This document shows, piece after piece, positions 9,951-20,159 of a DNA stretch of 64,000 bases (its first letter is position 1; every line of letters starts with the position of its first letter). Origin of the DNA: Myxococcales bacterium. GTDB lineage: Bacteria > Myxococcota_A > UBA9042 > UBA3505. The notes beneath the pieces were generated by a model. It saw only the letters and a list, made by a program, of their open reading frames with translations, had not been told where the DNA came from and ran no database searches. The DNA lies in contig PBVT01000085.1 in assembly GCA_002728755.1 (NCBI GenBank), positions 1-64,000 on the forward strand. Reading direction: 5' to 3'. A program made the translations under genes and the position numbers.

Positions 9951-11111
9951 TCAGGGGTCCTCACCCATGCGGGATAGGGCCGCCTTTACCTTTTGCCCTT
10001 GCGCTGAGTTTGGACCCACCAGGCGCTGCAATCGGCGGTATATTTCAATTGCTCTCCGATGGTTGCCCTGCACTGTATACGCTTGCGCTAGATCCCAGAG
10101 AGCGGGTTGGTATTTGGGGTTCATTTCAAGCGCGTGCCGAAGGTGTATGGCGGCCAGGGAAATCTCACCCGTCTTTAGATAGGCCCGTCCCAGCTTGGCC
10201 CGAGCCTCACTGGTTGCGGATGGCATTCGTAACGCACGCTCAAAGGTGGTGATTGCGAGTTTGGGGTTACTACGGAGAAGCTTGGATCCTCGAGACATGA
10301 GCTGATCATAGCTTGCTCCGCGTGGTGGTGGTCGCAGCGAAGATGTAGGCTGTTTTCTAGGTTTGGAGACCCGAGGCGTGGCAGGTTTCTCGGGTTTGGA
10401 GATGATTTTGACGGGTTCAGGCATCGGCTCAGGGACCGGCTCTGGGCTCACCTCTGCATCTTCCTCATCATCCGGCTCGACAATTGGAGGAGTCTTGGTT
10501 TCCTCTGGGGCCACTCTCTCGACTTCGTCTTCACTGGTGTTGGTGGACGCAAGAAGTTCGGCGGGAATGTTCTCATAGCTGGGTGTGAGGTAATCGTCAG
10601 GAATGGCGGGACCATCGTCTTTGATCAACCCTGATACGAGCATCCAGGCGGCTATGATTCCCATGATGCTAGCCATTACGGTAATCCATAGGGCCCGCCC
10701 CGGTGTTTCATGGGTCAGATTGTAGATATCAACGGGAGTAACGATCGAGGCAGGCTCGGCATCGGGGTATATAAATCGCTCTTTGAAGCTAGAAAGAGAA
10801 CCGACTTTTTCCCAGCTCCCCCCTTTCTTACTTACCTCGTCACTTGGGCGCACCATTCCATCGTTCGCCCACTGCTCCAGCAATGTACGGTTTGGAAAAT
10901 AGAGGACAGCTCCGTCTTTCTTACGAATATACCAGCCTTCAGTTGTTTCGAAATCAGGCTTGGTATCTGCCGTTGTTGTACCACTCCCGACCTGAAAGTT
11001 TAGAGCGCACGCGGGACAGGTTTTGGTAATGGGCCCAAGTAGGATCTGCTCGGTTACCAGATCCATTCGAAAGCCACAGCGTGGACATATGACTTTATGA
11101 CTGCTGTTCAT
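9951..11111 (-). CDS. Zinc-ribbon (MJ0042-like) / GYF-like domain / TM / TPR protein
   Basis: CPRCG...CPAC ribbon, WYIRKKDGAVLYFPNRTLLEQW domain, TM segment, C-terminal TPR-like repeats. Confidence 0.65.
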   Translation of the reverse strand: MNSSHKVICPRCGFRMDLVTEQILLGPITKTCPACALNFQVGSGTTTADTKPDFETTEGWYIRKKDGAVLYFPNRTLLEQWANDGMVRPSDEVSKKGGSWEKVGSLSSFKERFIYPDAEPASIVTPVDIYNLTHETPGRALWITVMASIMGIIAAWMLVSGLIKDDGPAIPDDYLTPSYENIPAELLASTNTSEDEVERVAPEETKTPPIVEPDDEEDAEVSPEPVPEPMPEPVKIISKPEKPATPRVSKPRKQPTSSLRPPPRGASYDQLMSRGSKLLRSNPKLAITTFERALRMPSATSEARAKLGRAYLKTGEISLAAIHLRHALEMNPKYQPALWDLAQAYTVQGNHRRAIEIYRRLQRLVGPNSAQGQKVKAALSRMGEDP

Positions 11112-11193
11112 TAGATGCGCTGCTGGTTTGTTCTACACTCACCAACAATTTCATTCGTTCGAGCCCGCAACGCAAATATTTGCTGGTAGGAAA

Positions 11194-12339
11194 TTATCCG
11201 ACCGGAAGAATCTTGTCCCATATGCCCGCAAATTGAAGCCCAACGCCAATGCCTAGACCAATAAGAATTCCGATCACGACATGTATCCAGCCCCCAGAAC
11301 CAGAATTGGAACTACCTTCCTGCACATTGAAGGTGAACTGGCCCGTAGTATAGGCAGGAGACGACTCGTCTTCGTCGATATATTCGTCGTCGTCTGTTTC
11401 GTAGTCTTCCTGCTCTTCCGAGTCGCCTTCTTCCCGATCTTCGTCTTCGTCTTCGTCGTCGTCTTCGTCTTCGTCGTCGTAGCCATGCGTGGTAGTTGCC
11501 GCTAGACCTGCCTCAATCTCTTCGAGAGAGGGGATGTCCGCATAGGACGGTGCTCTTGAGTCGCCATCAAAGTCGTCGTCACCACTCGCGTCGTCCGTAA
11601 GATCGGGGTCATCAAGCTGTGAGTCGGAATAACCATCTGCATCAGCCAAGGCATCTTCATGGTTGTAGCCTTCGTCGATGAGCTCAATGAAATGAGCGAG
11701 CTTTTTCCACCCGGAAGTCTCCGTTGAGACTGCGACGCCAGTAAGATCTCTTTTGGATGCTACCCAGCGTTGCAGCGCTTGTAGACCATGGAAGTTGTAG
11801 GTGAGCCCCCCAGGGATTAGGAGCTTCCACATCACCTGTTCCGGATCGGTCACAGCGAATTGGGCTCGATCTTCAGTATAGAAGATGGCATCGCCGTGAG
11901 CCTCGTTGTCTTCGTCTTCGTCGTCGTCTTCGTCGTCGTCGTCAGCGTCGTCGTCAGCGTCGTCAGCATCCAACTCGTCTTCCTCTACGACCTCTTCGGG
12001 TTCAGGCTCTTCTTCCGGTTCGTCTTCCTCTACGACCTCTTCGGGTTCCGGTTCTTCTTCCGGTTCGGAAGCCTCTTCTTTTTTCTTGGCTTTTTTCGAA
12101 GACTTTTTCTTCTTTCCTTCGGTCTTTTTCTTCCGTTTCTTCTTGGCCGGTTTGCTGTCTTCCTCTTCGCCTTTCTCAACGTTTAATGCGTCGAGATCCA
12201 TTGTGGATTCAGGTCCAGGGTTGAGTTCACCGCAATGGGGACAGGGAACCTCTGCTGTTGGATCAATTTCTGTCGCAGAGACTTCGAAATTCTCCCAACA
12301 ATGTATACAAACAAACGGTGTTGTTTGTTTTTTTGCCAT
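11194..12339 (-). CDS. Acidic low-complexity protein with N-terminal zinc ribbon and C-terminal TM
   Basis: CIHC...CPHCG ribbon; long D/E-rich tracts; C-terminal WIHVVIGILIGLGIGVGLQF. Confidence 0.6.
   Translation of the reverse strand: MAKKQTTPFVCIHCWENFEVSATEIDPTAEVPCPHCGELNPGPESTMDLDALNVEKGEEEDSKPAKKKRKKKTEGKKKKSSKKAKKKEEASEPEEEPEPEEVVEEDEPEEEPEPEEVVEEDELDADDADDDADDDDEDDDEDEDNEAHGDAIFYTEDRAQFAVTDPEQVMWKLLIPGGLTYNFHGLQALQRWVASKRDLTGVAVSTETSGWKKLAHFIELIDEGYNHEDALADADGYSDSQLDDPDLTDDASGDDDFDGDSRAPSYADIPSLEEIEAGLAATTTHGYDDEDEDDDEDEDEDREEGDSEEQEDYETDDDEYIDEDESSPAYTTGQFTFNVQEGSSNSGSGGWIHVVIGILIGLGIGVGLQFAGIWDKILPVG
11978..12067. repeat. Two tandem copies of a 45-bp unit encoding the acidic EPEEVVEEDEPEEEP repeat
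   Basis: Unit TCTTCCTCTACGACCTCTTCGGGTTCnGGnTCTTCTTCCGGTTCG at 11978-12022 and 12023-12067. Confidence 0.8.
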
Positions 12340-12442
12340 TGATTACCCGCCCCGAATTCAGGAAGTTTCCGCTATGCCTGCTTTTCGTATCATGGACACA
12401 TACTGGTAGGCAAACAACCCAGGCCATGAATCCCGAGCCGGT

Positions 12443-13774
12443 CTAACGACATGGATCTAGAATCGGATCGTTTGGTGTATGGCAACCGCGTGTACAGGTG
12501 TCAGGGTTTGCCCGCATCCTGCTTCGACAGTTGGTCTTGAAATTGACTGGGTGTGGGTTCACGCCCAGCCCAAATTTACCCAGGGTTGCATGGCATTGGG
12601 TACAATCGTTCTCCGAGTGACACGCAACGCATGCTCGCAGATTACGCTGGGCCTGGAACGAATGGTGTTGCGGAGATCGTACCGTGCCAGGTTGGTTGTT
12701 CCAGCCAGCGGGGTGGAATTTGAGAACGTCCGATGGGAAGCTTCCTGCTTGCCCTGACATAACCACGCCGGACTGCTCGTGACAGCTTGTACAGAAGGTC
12801 TGCAGTCGATGGCAGGATTGGCAGGCGAGATCGTTGCCACGCGTTCGGACAGGGTGAATCAGGATCCAGTTGGCTGGATGGACTCGCCCGGGTCGTAAGG
12901 CTCCTGTGTGACAATCCTGACAGTAGTTCTTGGTGTGGCAGTTGGCACAATAGTCTTCGCGCGCCTTTCCAATGGCGGCATGATCTTTCAGGAAGGCTGT
13001 GTCGTGCGCGTCGCCGAAGTATCGTCCAGATGGCCGGATTTCTCCCTGCGCTCCATAGTCGGTCCGAACCTTTCCGTTTCGTTCCGTTTCGTGGCAGGTG
13101 GAGCAATCGAGAGGGGCTGTGTCTCCCGTGTGGCAGGTCAGGCATGTGCCCATGAGTGGGAGGCCATTATCGCGTGTGGCTACCTGTACACTGGGAACCT
13201 CACTATGGCAGGTCACGCATTTGATGCCTTTGTCTATATGAACTTTATGGTTCATCTTGATGTGGGGCGCCGGCATGATCATATGCGGAGGCGAGTTGAT
13301 CGCAGTGGTTGTTTCTGTCGGATCGCCGCCTGCTGGGAACTGTGGTTGATAACCACGGTGACAGGTTTCACAGGTACCCGATGGCATGTCTTCGTCGCCG
13401 GGCTCTCCAGCTAGATGACAACCCAGGCAGATTTCTTCGCCCTCTACGCCGACGGGAAGAAGGTTATCACTGCTAACAACACTTCCTTCTGCGCTATCAT
13501 GGCAAAAGGTGCACTCCACTCCCGCCTTCTCTACGTGAACCTTATGGTCGAAGGACAGAGGTATGTATTGGTCTGGGTACAATACGGGCGATGGCAGATG
13601 CTTACGTTTGGGCGGCGTATGCGCTGGTGCGGGCTTTTCCGCAGCTTGATTGGCATTATCCGGATCTTTGAAGCTGCCTTCACTTGCGATGGCGGCCGTC
13701 AAGCCTACGACAGAGGCCAGCAATAACAGAAGCACTGTTCGAAGACGTACGGTGTACGGGCGTTTTTCGGGCAT
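12443..13774 (-). CDS. Multiheme cytochrome c (12 CxxCH plus one CxxxCH)
   Basis: CTFCH, CLGCH, CETCH, CVTCH, CLTCH, CSTCH, CANCH, CQDCH, CQSCH, CTSCH, CVACH, CTQCH, CTRGCH counted by eye; N-terminal signal-like hydrophobic segment. Confidence 0.9.
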   Translation of the reverse strand: MPEKRPYTVRLRTVLLLLLASVVGLTAAIASEGSFKDPDNANQAAEKPAPAHTPPKRKHLPSPVLYPDQYIPLSFDHKVHVEKAGVECTFCHDSAEGSVVSSDNLLPVGVEGEEICLGCHLAGEPGDEDMPSGTCETCHRGYQPQFPAGGDPTETTTAINSPPHMIMPAPHIKMNHKVHIDKGIKCVTCHSEVPSVQVATRDNGLPLMGTCLTCHTGDTAPLDCSTCHETERNGKVRTDYGAQGEIRPSGRYFGDAHDTAFLKDHAAIGKAREDYCANCHTKNYCQDCHTGALRPGRVHPANWILIHPVRTRGNDLACQSCHRLQTFCTSCHEQSGVVMSGQAGSFPSDVLKFHPAGWNNQPGTVRSPQHHSFQAQRNLRACVACHSENDCTQCHATLGKFGLGVNPHPVNFKTNCRSRMRANPDTCTRGCHTPNDPILDPCR

Positions 13775-15189
13775 TATTGTCCACCTCCGAAGGAACTGGA
13801 TAACACCAAAACCGCACGTGTCGCATGTTTTTCTAGGCGTGTTTCGTGATTTTCGACGAAGGCTCGGAGAGTCCAGCCCGGCGCAAACTGGTAATTCGCC
13901 GAGATATGACCACCGTAACCGTTCGTGTACAGGTTCGTATTTACCGTGTCGTTTATGTAGACGAACGTGAAGCCGGCCCGAAGAGTAAGTTCGGGGATGA
14001 TGACAGGCATTCCACCTTCCAGCCAGAACAGATTCCAGGTACCCGTTGCACCCTGGTAGTGATCCCAGGAGAGCAACATAGACTTACGTTTCTTTCTCCA
14101 CAAAATCCCCAGGTGGACACCCGGTTCATAATCCGGGGCTCGGGCATCTTCGACTACTCGAAAAGACCCGCGGGCATTGATGAGGAAACCAGGAGCCAGG
14201 TGGACTCTTGCTCCCATACTCATATCCTGCATGGGGTACAGGGAGAACACACTCCAGATGCTATTTGTGTCGAAAATGGGGACGGTTCGGTTATAGCGCG
14301 CCTCGAGGTCGAACATGTCCGTAATGGGCGCCATCACGCGACCTCGCAGATCTCCCAGGACATCACCGATGAGATCGTAGCGAGCGTCGGCATCCACAAA
14401 AACGATACCGGGAAAAGCGAGTCGTATGGCACCACCAACCTGCCGGCTTCGAATATTTGCACGTTCGTCTGCACCCACTTCTCGCCACTCGCGAGCATCA
14501 ACCCGAATCGAATGAAGTCCAATATCATTTGAGAATAAAGTACCCCCATACATTAAAACGGTGGGGTCACTACGGTGTTCGGCAAACCCATCCAATCGGA
14601 ATGGATTCCAACTCACGCTATCTCGTAGTTCGCTTGGCTCAAAACCTGCCAGCAGGCCGACACCAAATTTTACGGGGGTGCGAAAACGGACCATGCCGCC
14701 ATCTACCATTGCAAAGCCAAGGCTATCGAGGCGTACGAACCGGCCAATTTCAAAGTCGATCAAACCATTCGCGACACCAAAGCCCGCGACGCTCGCGCTG
14801 AGAACATCAAAACGAACAGGGCGGATAACATCACGCCATATAATATGTTGTCCCGCATCGGCAGGCGCACCAACCAGCGTAAGTTCACCTACGTTGGGGT
14901 CGCCCTGCAGGCGGAGTAGAGTTCGAGCGAAGATACGGCCCTTTCCACCATGGGGCAGGGTCATCGCCATTACGCTCAAGGTTTCGCCAAAACGAAGCCT
15001 CTCGATGGGGTTTCGGTTCGAGTCCAGATACCGATAGACGTTCAGGCTGGTATCACTCTGGATGTCCCAGACGACCGCGGAAGCGGTCTGCGGCATGCAA
15101 AAAACAGACGCCGAAACTGCACAAATTAATGCACAAGATCTACGTAGGATTCCTGCTTTTATACTTTTCGTATTAAACATGTCGCCCAC
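13774..15189 (-). CDS. Predicted outer-membrane beta-barrel protein, coupled to the multiheme cytochrome
   Basis: Signal peptide; alternating amphipathic beta-strand-like sequence; 1-bp TAATG overlap with the cytochrome gene. Confidence 0.6.
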   Translation of the reverse strand: MGDMFNTKSIKAGILRRSCALICAVSASVFCMPQTASAVVWDIQSDTSLNVYRYLDSNRNPIERLRFGETLSVMAMTLPHGGKGRIFARTLLRLQGDPNVGELTLVGAPADAGQHIIWRDVIRPVRFDVLSASVAGFGVANGLIDFEIGRFVRLDSLGFAMVDGGMVRFRTPVKFGVGLLAGFEPSELRDSVSWNPFRLDGFAEHRSDPTVLMYGGTLFSNDIGLHSIRVDAREWREVGADERANIRSRQVGGAIRLAFPGIVFVDADARYDLIGDVLGDLRGRVMAPITDMFDLEARYNRTVPIFDTNSIWSVFSLYPMQDMSMGARVHLAPGFLINARGSFRVVEDARAPDYEPGVHLGILWRKKRKSMLLSWDHYQGATGTWNLFWLEGGMPVIIPELTLRAGFTFVYINDTVNTNLYTNGYGGHISANYQFAPGWTLRAFVENHETRLEKHATRAVLVLSSSFGGGQ

Positions 15190-15332
15190 CCTAAGTCGAC
15201 AAAGATACCAGAAGTTTTTCGTCTCCGCATCTTTGCGTTAAACGGGTGAATTGGGCGCTCTGAATTGGGGTAGTGGCCGATTTGTTTCAATCGGTGGTAC
15301 CATCCCAGGGCTCAGTCGTTTGGAGAGTATGT

Positions 15333-17594
15333 ATGAAGGTTCAATCAAAGAAAAAACAGGCGTTAATTTATCACCGCGAACCGCGGCCCGGTAAGACAGA
15401 GATTCGGTCGACGAAGCCGTGTATCACCAGTCGCGATCTTTCACTCGCCTATACGCCTGGCGTGGCGCACCCCTGTCTAGAGATCCACGATGATCAGGAA
15501 TTGGCCTATGAGTACACCAATAAGGGAAACCTGGTCGCCGTGATCTCCAATGGGACGGCGGTGCTGGGACTCGGTGATATCGGTGCTCTGGCGGGAAAGC
15601 CCGTCATGGAAGGGAAGGCCGTTCTATTTAAACGCTTCGCTGATATCGATGTTTTTGATCTCGAAGTTGATATGGCGGACCCAGAACAATTTGTGGAGAT
15701 TGTGGCCGCTATCGCGCCAACCTTTGGCGGGATTAACCTCGAAGATATCAAGGCGCCGGAGTGTTTTGCGATCGAGCGCGCTCTACGTAAACGGCTTGAT
15801 ATCCCGGTTATGCATGATGATCAGCACGGTACGGCGATCATTGCGGGAGCTGGCTTCATAAACGCGCTTACTATTGCCAACAAGGCCGCTGATTCGGTGC
15901 AGATCGTTACCTGTGGGGCCGGTGCGGCCGGTATCGCTTGTCTCGATATGCTGATTGATCTGGGAGCGAAGGAAGAGAACATTATGCTCGTGGATAGCCG
16001 AGGAGTTGTTCATAGCGAGCGGACGGATCTAAACGCGGAGAAGCAACGATTTGCGAGAGAGACGAGTCGCCGAACGCTGGAAGACGCCTTGGAAGGGGCG
16101 GACATGTTTCTCGGTCTCAGTGTTGGCGGGTTAATGTCACCGAAGATGTTGAAGAGCATGGCGGACAATCCAATTGTATTCGCCTTGGCGAATCCGAACC
16201 CGGAGATCGATTATCCCACGGCGATTAAGACACGTGACGATGTGATTATGGCCACGGGTCGGAGTGACTATCCCAATCAGGTCAACAACGTACTTGGCTT
16301 TCCCTTCATTTTTCGGGGAGCTCTTGATGTTCGGGCCAAAACAATCAATGGGGAAATGAAGATAGCTGCGGCGCGCGCCCTGGCGGAATTGGCCCGGGAG
16401 GAGGTCACCGACCAGGTTCGGACGGCTTACGATGGGGCTGTAATCCAATTTGGTTCCGGTTACATCATTCCCAAACCGTTTGATAACCGTGTTCTCTATA
16501 CGGTCGCCCCCGCGGTGGCCAAGGCCGCCACGGATAGTGGTGTTGCCAGGCGCCCCATCACAGATGTTGAGAGCTATCGTGATGAGCTGAAGGCGCGATT
16601 CCACCCGTCGGTCACAGTGATGCGGAGCATCTTTGATAAAATGCGAAAGAGCCCCCCTCGGATCGTGTACCCAGAGGGGCTTGATCCTCGGATTCTTCGA
16701 GCCGCCGAGGTGGCCGCCGATGCTGGTATTGCGCGACCGGTTCTACTCGGACCACGTGAAGACATCCTTGCGGAAGCAGAGCGCAATGAGGTCGAGCTTG
16801 AACAGGCCGGGATCGAGATCATCGACCCAAGCGATATTCCGAACCTTGAGGCGATGGTCGACCAGTTTCATGCTCGCCGTAACCGTAAAGGGCTGACACG
16901 AGGTTCTGCTCGCCGCCAACTTTGTACCGAGATGCATTATCTCGGAGCGATGTTGGTGGAGTCTGGAGATTGTGATGGGATGGTCGGAGGATTAAACCGA
17001 TCGTACCCCAGAGCATTACGCCCTGTGGTTCAGACGATTGGAACGCAGGATTCTCCCTCGGTCTTATGTGCCGTGTATCTGGTGTTCAAGGGAGCTGATC
17101 TCTACTTCTTTGCAGATACGACGGTTAATGTAGACCCCGATGCTGCCACGTTGGCGAATATCGCGACAACAGTAGCGGGGTTTGTAGAACGACTCGAGCT
17201 GGTTCCGAACATCGCCATGCTTTCGTTTAGCAACTTCGGATCGGCACGGATGAAGCAGAGCCAGAAGGTTGCCGAGGCGGTACGGTTGGTAAAGGAGTCG
17301 GCCCCAGGTCTCAACATCGACGGGGAGATGCAGTTTAACGTGGCATTCAACAGCAGCTACCGAAAGAACCTCTATGACTTCTCCAGCCTTACTGGTAACG
17401 CCAACGTCTTCATCTTCCCCAATCTGGAATCAGGTAATATTGCCTACAAGATGATGCAGACGATTGGTGAGGCGGAAGTGATTGGGCCGGTCCTTCTGGG
17501 GCTCAACAAGCCGGTACATGTGTTGCAGCGAGAGAGTGACGTAAACGATATCGTGAATCTTACGGCGTTGACGGGGTTCCGTGTGGATGAGTAG
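15333..17594 (+). CDS. maeB: NADP-dependent malic enzyme fused to phosphotransacetylase-like domain
   Basis: ORF 15273..17594; malic enzyme motifs ([41 protein letters not shown]) and C-terminal PTA-like region. Confidence 0.9.
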   Translation: MKVQSKKKQALIYHREPRPGKTEIRSTKPCITSRDLSLAYTPGVAHPCLEIHDDQELAYEYTNKGNLVAVISNGTAVLGLGDIGALAGKPVMEGKAVLFKRFADIDVFDLEVDMADPEQFVEIVAAIAPTFGGINLEDIKAPECFAIERALRKRLDIPVMHDDQHGTAIIAGAGFINALTIANKAADSVQIVTCGAGAAGIACLDMLIDLGAKEENIMLVDSRGVVHSERTDLNAEKQRFARETSRRTLEDALEGADMFLGLSVGGLMSPKMLKSMADNPIVFALANPNPEIDYPTAIKTRDDVIMATGRSDYPNQVNNVLGFPFIFRGALDVRAKTINGEMKIAAARALAELAREEVTDQVRTAYDGAVIQFGSGYIIPKPFDNRVLYTVAPAVAKAATDSGVARRPITDVESYRDELKARFHPSVTVMRSIFDKMRKSPPRIVYPEGLDPRILRAAEVAADAGIARPVLLGPREDILAEAERNEVELEQAGIEIIDPSDIPNLEAMVDQFHARRNRKGLTRGSARRQLCTEMHYLGAMLVESGDCDGMVGGLNRSYPRALRPVVQTIGTQDSPSVLCAVYLVFKGADLYFFADTTVNVDPDAATLANIATTVAGFVERLELVPNIAMLSFSNFGSARMKQSQKVAEAVRLVKESAPGLNIDGEMQFNVAFNSSYRKNLYDFSSLTGNANVFIFPNLESGNIAYKMMQTIGEAEVIGPVLLGLNKPVHVLQRESDVNDIVNLTALTGFRVDE

Positions 17595-19476
17595 AGGCTT
17601 GTACAAGGCATCGCTCCCTTGGTTGCTGGTTGTATGGATAGCCATGGTGTTCTGGGGCTGCCGGCATGAACGCCCCTGGCCTGGTTCTGCTTCCGACCGA
17701 GTGGTTATCGTCTTGTCCAAGAGTCTGGGTCAGCTGGATCAACGGACAGCACATGACGGTACGACCCGGAAGGTCTCACGGTTGGTCTATCGGGGTTTGT
17801 TTCGGGTTCGAGGATCCGATCTGGCCATTGTGCCCGATCTGGCCGAAGAGCTGGTTCCCGATGGGCCTTTACGTTATTGCGTGTCCCTTCGACGAGACGT
17901 GCAATTTCATAATGGTGCCGCTCTGGCGGCCCGCGATGTGTCGTATACCCTTCAGTGCGCCATGGATGAGGCCAATGGTTCCTCTGTCCGCGGTCTCTAT
18001 CTGGACCGATTCCGGGCAGATAGACCATTTGATATGCCCGATGGACCCAATGGACATCGGATCTGTTTTAATCTGCGACAAGAAGTTGCCACGCTGCGGA
18101 CCGATCTTGTTTTGGGAATTGTTCCAGAGCCCGTACCCGTCGCGACCCGAAAGGAATGCAAACCCGACACCGTCGTGACGGCGATCGATGAATGCAACCA
18201 ATGTACCTGTAATGCAGATGGGGATTGGTCCTGCACGACTCGTGTTTGCCCGGGCTACGAACCGCCGGGTACGGGAGATTTTCGACTCTATCGGCGAGAT
18301 GGGGATAGGGGACTTATTCTGGAGCGTGTGGGTTGGTCGGATAGCCATAAGGCGCAGGGTGTCCCCCGGTACCTGGTTTTTCGTAACCTTCCCGATGAAA
18401 ACGGGCGCTTGTTAGCTCTCGTATCTCGAGATGCCGACCTGGTGTTGAATGGCTTCTCTCCAGCGGTTTTGAAGGTACTACAAGACGTCGATCATCTGCA
18501 GACCCTCAGGCACCCGTCGATGGTCGTGACCTATCTAACAATGAACACAACATTACCAACCCTGTCGGACCGCCGTGTACGAACCGCGATTGGGTACGCT
18601 GTGGACCGAGAATGGATTACGAGGGAGCGGTTTCTAAAAGGGGCTGCACCTGCAAACGGTATGCTACCCATCGGTCATTGGGCGCGAAACGACGCCGTCG
18701 ATCCGTTTACGGATTGTGTGCATGATCCTCAGGCACCGAAATCGGAGCAGTGTCGGTATAAAGCAGAGGAACTTTTGGAGCAGGCGGGCTTTCCACGAGG
18801 GCCGGATGGTGTTCGACTTCGTCTTCAATTATTGACCACCAATGACAGAATTCGACGACTTGTCGCACGTGACCTATCTCGGCAGCTGGAATTGGTAGGT
18901 ATTCAGGTCCGTGTCCGATCGCTGGAATGGGGCACAATGTTTGATTCCATAAAGAAGGGGCAATATGCCTTGGCCATCCTACAGCTACCGGAGCCAATTG
19001 AGCCGGATATGATGCGATGGATGTTTTTCAGCTTGAGCACACCACTCCATCAGGTACCGGATGCGGCGACTGCACTCGGTCGTGCTCCCCGGAGCGATTT
19101 TGTTCCGGGACTGACGAGTTTGTTTTTTAGCCCGGATTCGGTTTGCAGGAAGTGGGCGGTAAAGCATTTGGCGGTATCTGTTGAGGAGGCTCTAGAACGC
19201 AAGAAAGCCGGAACTCCGCGACGTGGCGGTGGGAATCGTTCGTTTTTTGCCGACGAAGAAGTGGATTGTTGGTTGGATCTGGCCCGGCGCCCCCTCGACC
19301 CTGCCATACGCAAACCATTTTACGATCGTGTGCAGGCACGACTTGCACAAGAGGTGCCGGTCTTATTTCTCTGGCATGAAGACAATGTCGCGGTCGCTTC
19401 GGACTCCTTATCAGGCATCTCGATGACCCTCCGTCCCGATTTGGCGTTTCTACGAAATGTCAGGCGGAGTCGGTGA
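17581..19476 (+). CDS. ABC transporter oligopeptide-type solute-binding lipoprotein (SBP_bac_5) with Cys-rich pacifastin-like insertion
   Basis: YCVSLRRDVQFHNGAALAARDVSYTLQ, GTGDFRLYRRD, RRVRTAIGYAVDREWI; lipobox FWGC; insertion at 18157-18249. Confidence 0.85.
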   Translation: MWMSRGLYKASLPWLLVVWIAMVFWGCRHERPWPGSASDRVVIVLSKSLGQLDQRTAHDGTTRKVSRLVYRGLFRVRGSDLAIVPDLAEELVPDGPLRYCVSLRRDVQFHNGAALAARDVSYTLQCAMDEANGSSVRGLYLDRFRADRPFDMPDGPNGHRICFNLRQEVATLRTDLVLGIVPEPVPVATRKECKPDTVVTAIDECNQCTCNADGDWSCTTRVCPGYEPPGTGDFRLYRRDGDRGLILERVGWSDSHKAQGVPRYLVFRNLPDENGRLLALVSRDADLVLNGFSPAVLKVLQDVDHLQTLRHPSMVVTYLTMNTTLPTLSDRRVRTAIGYAVDREWITRERFLKGAAPANGMLPIGHWARNDAVDPFTDCVHDPQAPKSEQCRYKAEELLEQAGFPRGPDGVRLRLQLLTTNDRIRRLVARDLSRQLELVGIQVRVRSLEWGTMFDSIKKGQYALAILQLPEPIEPDMMRWMFFSLSTPLHQVPDAATALGRAPRSDFVPGLTSLFFSPDSVCRKWAVKHLAVSVEEALERKKAGTPRRGGGNRSFFADEEVDCWLDLARRPLDPAIRKPFYDRVQARLAQEVPVLFLWHEDNVAVASDSLSGISMTLRPDLAFLRNVRRSR

Positions 19477-20065
19477 AAACGAACGAATGAACGCAACGGA
19501 ACATACGATGCCGCGTTGGCGCCTATTTCTTCGAAAGTGGGCGTTTCCCCTCTGTGCCCTGGCTCTTTTGGCGTTTATTTTGTTTCGAGAGCCTCCTGTT
19601 CGGTCTGGTTTTCTAGATCGTGGAACCCAGATTCCGGATGCCCTGGTTCTTGATCTGACCACGGGTAAGAAAGTTGCGTTGAGCACCATTCAACAAGAGC
19701 GACCCGCAGCTATTCATGTGTTCACAAGTTGGTGCCGCGTATGTAAGCAGGGTTGGCCACGTATTCCGAAGCTGAACCATAAATATGGTGACGAGATGGC
19801 GTTGATCCTGTTGGGATTTGATGTCGGGTCGGTGGACTCCTATTTAGCAGTTCAGCGTTTTGCGCTTCGAAACCCGGTGGGGCTTCCGGTCTATGTCGGT
19901 GGTCCAGACCTTTTACGAGCGTTGCGGCCCCCGGAATACCCATACACCGTCTTTATTTCACCGGAGCGTCGGGTTCTCTACGATCCGAGCGGGATGCTAA
20001 GTCACCGAGCGTTCCGAATCGCTCTTACTCGAAATCGAGAGCAACAAAGGTCTAACTCGGAATGA
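19457..20065 (+). CDS. Membrane-anchored thioredoxin-like (TlpA/ResA type) protein
   Basis: N-terminal TM, PAAIHVFTSWCRVCKQGWP (WCxxC). Likely start at one of the Met codons near 19487-19508. Confidence 0.7.
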   Translation: MSGGVGENERMNATEHTMPRWRLFLRKWAFPLCALALLAFILFREPPVRSGFLDRGTQIPDALVLDLTTGKKVALSTIQQERPAAIHVFTSWCRVCKQGWPRIPKLNHKYGDEMALILLGFDVGSVDSYLAVQRFALRNPVGLPVYVGGPDLLRALRPPEYPYTVFISPERRVLYDPSGMLSHRAFRIALTRNREQQRSNSE

Positions 20066-20159
20066 CCGTGGTTCCCTATCCAATGCTTGTACTGGGCTTT
20101 CGGAACAGATATGGCACGTACAGGCATAGGTTTGATGTTCTGCTTGCCTTAGGGGTGTT

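Noticed and set aside
11906-12409. ORF encoding a poly-Ser protein (MSSSSSSSSSSSSASSS...) on the plus strand
   Set aside because: It is the antisense reading of the D/E-rich region of the zinc-ribbon protein at 11194-12339; low-complexity artefact.
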